Shown in pieces: positions 59,051-64,000 of a DNA stretch of 64,000 nt (within the stretch, counting starts at the first letter, position 1; every line of letters begins with the position of its first letter). The stretch covers positions 998,001 through 1,062,000 of the forward strand of contig JAXDDX010000060.1 in NCBI GenBank assembly GCA_034670405.1, written 5' to 3'. The notes under the pieces were generated by a model. It was given only the letters and a program-made list of their open reading frames with translations, searched no databases and had not been told where the DNA came from. This stretch comes from Hoplostethus atlanticus. Its lineage: Eukaryota; Chordata; Actinopteri; Trachichthyiformes; Trachichthyidae. The position numbers and the translations under genes are program-made.

Positions 59051-62000
59051 CTAATAGGCAGGGTTGTGCATTAAATCAAGGCAAAATCAGCATTGCAGCC
59101 AATCGGGTAAAACTGTAACACTGCTGCACTCTCTTTCTCTGTCGCTCTCTCAGATTACAGCTACAGGTTAGCCCAGCTCTGCACAGACAATGGATCCTCT
59201 CACACGCAGAGTGAGTCAGTAGTCTGTGTATAGAACATGCCAACAGACAAAAAAACATGGCCCTGTCTATAGAAACACAACAGAGCCAGCCCTCTAACTG
59301 CATTATGCCTTGGAATCCCCTTCCTGGCTCGGCGCTACCATCTAAAACTAGGTCGCTCTCCTCGCTCTGCAGCAAAACTGGGACAGTGTGAGTTTCCTGG
59401 ATCCCTTTAATCCCTACAAAAGACAAACATCCTACCGTGGCGAGATCGCTGCTGTGTGTGTGTGTGTGTGTGTGTGCAGCAGCAGCCAACTGTTGCCAAC
59501 CACACCCAGCACGAGGAGCCATGTCTAAAACCATTAGAACAGGACATGGTTTTCTTTGAGTCTTGCCGTCTCACTGACAGCTACAGAGGCCTTAACACGT
59601 CACTTCATCCACTTGTCCTGTCAGTGTCAACCCCCTCCACCACCCCCCCACCACCCCTCGTCAGAAGTGAATGGATCATCCCAGACAGGATCAGGTTTTG
59701 ACAAGTTGGAAAAGCACTCAGACGGGAGGAAGATTCTGTTGAGATTAGATCACAGTTGCCTGTTGGGATAAACGAGCCACAAAGACAAAAGAAAATGACA
59801 TATGTGCATCCTTATTCCATCACTACTATCAACTATTTAGGTATTTTAGTTGAAATCCTCTGACGTACAGATACAAGGATGCAGGAGAGTCAAAGCCATT
59901 GCAGGCGAAATCGTCCGAACATGCCTCGAAACGTAGCACCATCCAGACTGTTTGCAGACGTCTTGGGAATGGACACATAGGGCTAATCTTCAAAAAAGGT
60001 CACAGAGTACAAACCAACACGAGAACAAAAAAAAAAAAAACTCACGCCGAACACACACGCGTGCACACACTCACACACACCAGAGGCGGAGGGCGAGGTC
60101 CTGCCCCCATCAGCCACGGCGGTTCAAAGGATAAAATGTCAGCCCTTTCAGAGCCGCTATCCCCCGAAGTCATCTAAAAGTCACACATCATGTTGGTGTG
60201 TGCGTGTGCATGTGGGGTGAGTGGGTTCTTGTGTATGTGTGTGTGTGTGTGTGTGTGTTGTGTGTGCGCGTTCCTCTCAGGCCAAGAGAAGGGTTCGAGA
60301 ACGGAGGGTTTTCGTGTGTGCTCAATAAAGCGTCGTATGAAACAGGAGACGACGCGCCGCCGTGCCCCCACCTAGCTGTCTCTGCGAAGGCCAGACGCAC
60401 CCGGGGAATGACAGGGGCTTCGAAATGCTGAGGCAGTAAAGTAAACACACTCAGGAGTCGGAACGAGCCCACACATATGTATGCGCACACACACACACAC
60501 ACACACAAATACACCGACGCTGCCCAGCCCGATGTTTCAAACTCCCCACATCAATGGACACCACAGACTTCCTGCCACTGATATGCTCTCCATCCATCAG
60601 CCAACAGTGACCTGGACCATGCCAGAAACTGTGTGTGTGTGTGTGTGTGAGCGTGTGCCATCAAACATTTGGCAAAAATTAATGGATCACATGGATCACA
60701 TTACAGTTGCCAGATTTTGAGCAATCGGAGCTGTGTTGCAAAAATAAGCGAATGATCTTGTGCAATCTTAGAAGTACCACCGTCGACGCAGCGAGGGGAA
60801 AAAACGCTGAACAAAACAATTGTCCTGATAAGACAAGAGGCCAAGTTTCCACAGAGGAGGGGGTGGGGGGGGGAGACAGTTTGATCTTCTTCTTGCAGCC
60901 ATGAAAGCATGAGAGCACTACACCCCCATGGACCTCCCACACACACACACACACACAGTCAAGGACACAGTGTTTGACAGAACTCAGAAGGAGGAATGTG
61001 ACACTGGATTCCACCAGACCCTTAAGAGGGAATGTGAAAAACCCTCTCCACCAGCGCTGATACACACTCACTAGCGCACACAGCTCTCCTCAAAATATCC
61101 AATTAATGCAACTTTGATCGCAGCATCAGAAAGATTCACTCTCTCTCTCTCTCTCTCGTGTGCGAGAGGAACTGGCGACAACTCCCTCACCGAGCGAGGT
61201 AGGTGCAGCCCGCTGCGAGCATTGTCATTCCCAGAGAAGAGAAGAGTTTGTGAATGACAAAACTCTAGTGGCACTCGGCCAAATCCTCTCTTTGACAAAT
61301 GCTTCAAAAGTCCCATGCCGACAAGTTCGTGTGAATAGCAGTCCTTCTAGCAAAGCCCGCCCCCCCCCTTAGGGCTTGATAATATCAAAAGAAAGCCCTC
61401 TCCTCCTCCCCTGAAACAAAGTGAAGTCTCCATTCATTTCTCTACCCCTTAGAGAACAGAAATACCTCTCTGGCTCCGCTGATCACAGTGTCCCATTTGA
61501 AGACTGTGTGTATGTGTGTGTGTGTGTGTGTCTGCGTAGGTGTATGCTGTTTCCTTTATACAATCATGTTCATGTTACTCAGTGGACAGATTGAAGGCAG
61601 GGGAAACTGCCTTGTAATCTCCAATCTGTGTATCTGTGCGATGCCGAGTGAGCCACTTCAAAGAGCAGCCAGTTTGTCTTAACAAGCCAGCAGAACAGTA
61701 TCGGGCTCCCTCGCGCGGGGGCCAAGGGCAAATCCACCACCATCCAAACAAATACAAAAGGCCAGGAAAGGGGGCGGTCGGTACGGGGGGGGGGGACATT
61801 GACAGCTGAGCCCAGCTGCACTGTGTTTGGGATGAAGGTCTGCCAGAGGGGAGAGGGCAGAGAATAGCAGACAGACAAGAAGAGCTGAGGGGGTGGAGGA
61901 ACAAGAGGGAGGAGGGCGGAGGGTGGAGGGTGGAGAGTCGCTGCCTGGCTCCGTCTGCTCGCTCGCTCTCTTTTTCTCTCTCTCTCTCTCTCTCTGAAAC

Positions 62001-64000
62001 GCACACACACACACACACACACACACAGAACCAGCTGGAGTCCTTTGTGATAGCGTCACCATGGCGACACGTAGCAACACGAAGTTCGCTGGGAGGCTTG
62101 GCGTTTGTACAGCAGCAGGCCGAGGGAGGCTTCTGTTGGCCGTTTGTTTACCTTGACAGGGTACACTGCAGCTGCACCGACGCTCGGCTAAACACCAGCC
62201 GACAAGAAAACACAGCAGGGATAATGGGAAGCAGCTAGCATCGCTAGAAATCAGACGGGGTAAACACCCCAGCCTATCAGCGCAGAGTCAAGTGCCATTG
62301 TGTTGCAACTGAGTGTCTCGTAGCCTGCTAGAGGGCTGAGCGCTGGCCTCGGCTCTGTTTGCAGCCGCTAAACTCTACCGACCAGTTTTTGTCTTTGGAT
62401 CCCGGGTCACGTGGCCTCGTCACTGGGTTTCTGGGACAGTGTCATGCGGTGTCAATAACCTGAAAGGCTCTCTCACACCGTGTGACGTTACACTGCTCTG
62501 GGGAACAGCAACGGCAAGCGCTTGACAGCACAGGGCGTGTACACCGGGGTTACCGGTTACCATGAAACACAAAAAAAAGATTTACAAATAAAAAAGGTCT
62601 TGTGGTTCAAAAAGCTACGAAAAAGACTTCAGTAATACGTTTGTAAATAGTAAGTCTGTTGCTCAAACGTCCTCTGACAGCCTTCTGAGTCACCTGAAAG
62701 TCTCCCAGCGGCCCTCATGTCAGTCTACAGCTCTCAGCCACCAGAGGTCAGAGGTCATCTGGGAGGGTTTCTGCTCTCCAGATGCCTGAACTCTCTCAGA
62801 CACAATAGCTCACTGTGTGTGTGTGTGTGTGTGTGTGGAAGGTGGCAGTCTGTGAGTTCAGCCTTTTAAAAGGGGTATATTTAGCACATGTGAGTGCTTG
62901 TGAAGGAGAAAGGTTTCAGCGCGAACGGTGTAAACATCCTGTATCAGCGTTAAAGCTCTTGAACGCATTGTGCTCCATTCAAATAGAGCTTTTGTTTCAC
63001 AGCAGCTGAGTTGGAGTTAAACATAAGGTTAGATATCAGCAGAAAACATTTGCAAAATATGCCTCAGGTACGTTCAGACCACCAGCCAAAACAAAGTGCA
63101 ACCGACAAAGCAGTGTGCTCAGTGTGTCAACAGTGTGTAACTGCTCTCCCGGGCTGGTGTCCCCGGCATCGCCAGATAACAGTGTGTTTACAACTGTCAG
63201 CCAATGCTAAATCTGGCAGGTAGCTGCTCCCTGTTAGGCAATAGATTCATTCCACTTAACCCACTTTCCCGTGTTCCAAGTTCAAATAAGAGAGCCTGGT
63301 TACCTGCATTCCTCTTTTATGGGCCCACGCTCTCCTCGCCCTGTCAATCAGTGACAGGCAGGGAGAGACATGCCGAGTGTGAAAAAAACCCCAAACAAAC
63401 AGGGAGGGAGGGAAGAAAAATCGAGAGTTCATTTCCAAAACACGAGATAACCATTTTGGGGTTATGACATGAAGTTCATCGTTCAAGATCTCTAAAATCT
63501 CAAGGATCCAGTCTGTGAAAGTGCGATCATTTCATCAACCAAACACTAAATCACCTATTATCCTTTAAAAAAAAAAGAAGCCATGATTTCAACAGGTCTC
63601 ATGTTGGAATGAAACTTCCTGCAGTCCTGAAATACTCAATGGACTGTTTTATATCCAGCTAAATCTGAAAATAACATAACATTTACTCTAAGGACTACGT
63701 ACTTGTCAACATCAACACTGTAAATACCAGCTAGATGACATATGCAGCACTGCTGTTAGAATCATCCAACAGTTGGTATGAATATGTGACCCTAAGCGTC
63801 CAGCCTGAACACTACTGAAACATGTGGGCTATAATCTCCTGAGGACTTTGAGTAAGTGTTTCGAACATGAAGGGGGTTTTCTCATTAGACCTGCCCTGTG
63901 GGGGCTCCAGGCCGTTTTCATTGTTCTCCGCTGCTCCTCGCCAAGGGCTTAATCCTGACTAGTCCACCGCCACATGAAGAGACACATCACTCCTTTGTTT
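58352..64000 (-). other. dlgap1: dlgap1 intron (part), no exon recognised
   Basis: The preceding dlgap1 exon should encode a region ending near a TTTVRTIQSST-like segment, but nothing of that kind is readable on the minus strand here, so the intron continues past the window edge. It contains (GA)n 59010-59049, (GT)n 59452-59476 and 60235-60258, (CT)n/(CA)n 61973-62027, a relatively CpG-rich patch at 60280-60410 and a CCATGG-centred RFX-like site at 62055-62068. Confidence 0.6.
59010..59049 (+). repeat. (GA)20 microsatellite
   Basis: Uninterrupted GA run inside the dlgap1 intron (CU on the transcript). Confidence 0.95.

Overview
The window is nuclear DNA from a vertebrate, almost certainly a teleost fish. 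Coding density is low, exons carry GT-AG splice sites, AATAAA poly(A) signals are present, and CA/GT and CT/GA microsatellites are very abundant. The recognisable proteins are vertebrate: OTUD1, TGIF1 and DLGAP1 (SAPAP1/GKAP). Nothing prokaryotic, viral or CRISPR-like was seen.

Layout. 1-14749 has no exon I can support; it holds microsatellites, a tRNA-derived SINE and a 20-bp triple tandem repeat. At 14750-15059 (minus strand) lies one convincing first coding exon of a gene I cannot name; its remaining exons would lie to the left and were not found. 15060-30440 is non-coding and unusually rich in microsatellites (worst at 15.1-16.3 kb), with a second SINE near 19.1 kb. 30441-31380 (plus strand) is a decayed intronless coding segment with stops and a frameshift. 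33.99-41.75 kb surrounds the single-exon deubiquitinase gene otud1 (minus, 36595-37932). This stretch contains two copies of an element with long inverted ends (33.99-35.11 and 40.69-41.75 kb) and a TA-flanked terminal-inverted-repeat element (39.25-40.2 kb).

tgif1 (plus, exons 42320-42335, 44202-44431, 45298-45990) encodes the TALE homeodomain repressor TGIF1 and is complete, with a poly(A) signal at 46955. dlgap1 (minus) contributes its last six coding exons (58351 down to 50867), about 446 residues, ending in the Shank PDZ ligand -QTRL. Its upstream exons lie beyond the right edge; no further exon was found at 58.4-64 kb. tgif1 and dlgap1 converge across 46.98-50.87 kb. TGIF1-DLGAP1 adjacency is also known in human 18p11.

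The three named genes do not form a pathway: OTUD1 edits ubiquitin chains, TGIF1 represses TGF-beta/retinoid transcription, and DLGAP1 is a postsynaptic scaffold. I found no new multigene system. The points most worth following up are: (UG)n tracts in place of polypyrimidine tracts at two consecutive dlgap1 acceptors, a TISU-like upstream ORF before otud1, TGIF motifs in the tgif1 promoter and a possible second tgif1 promoter, the inverted-end elements with different cores, and the unidentified 15-kb exon. All calls come from reading the sequence; no alignments or database searches were run.
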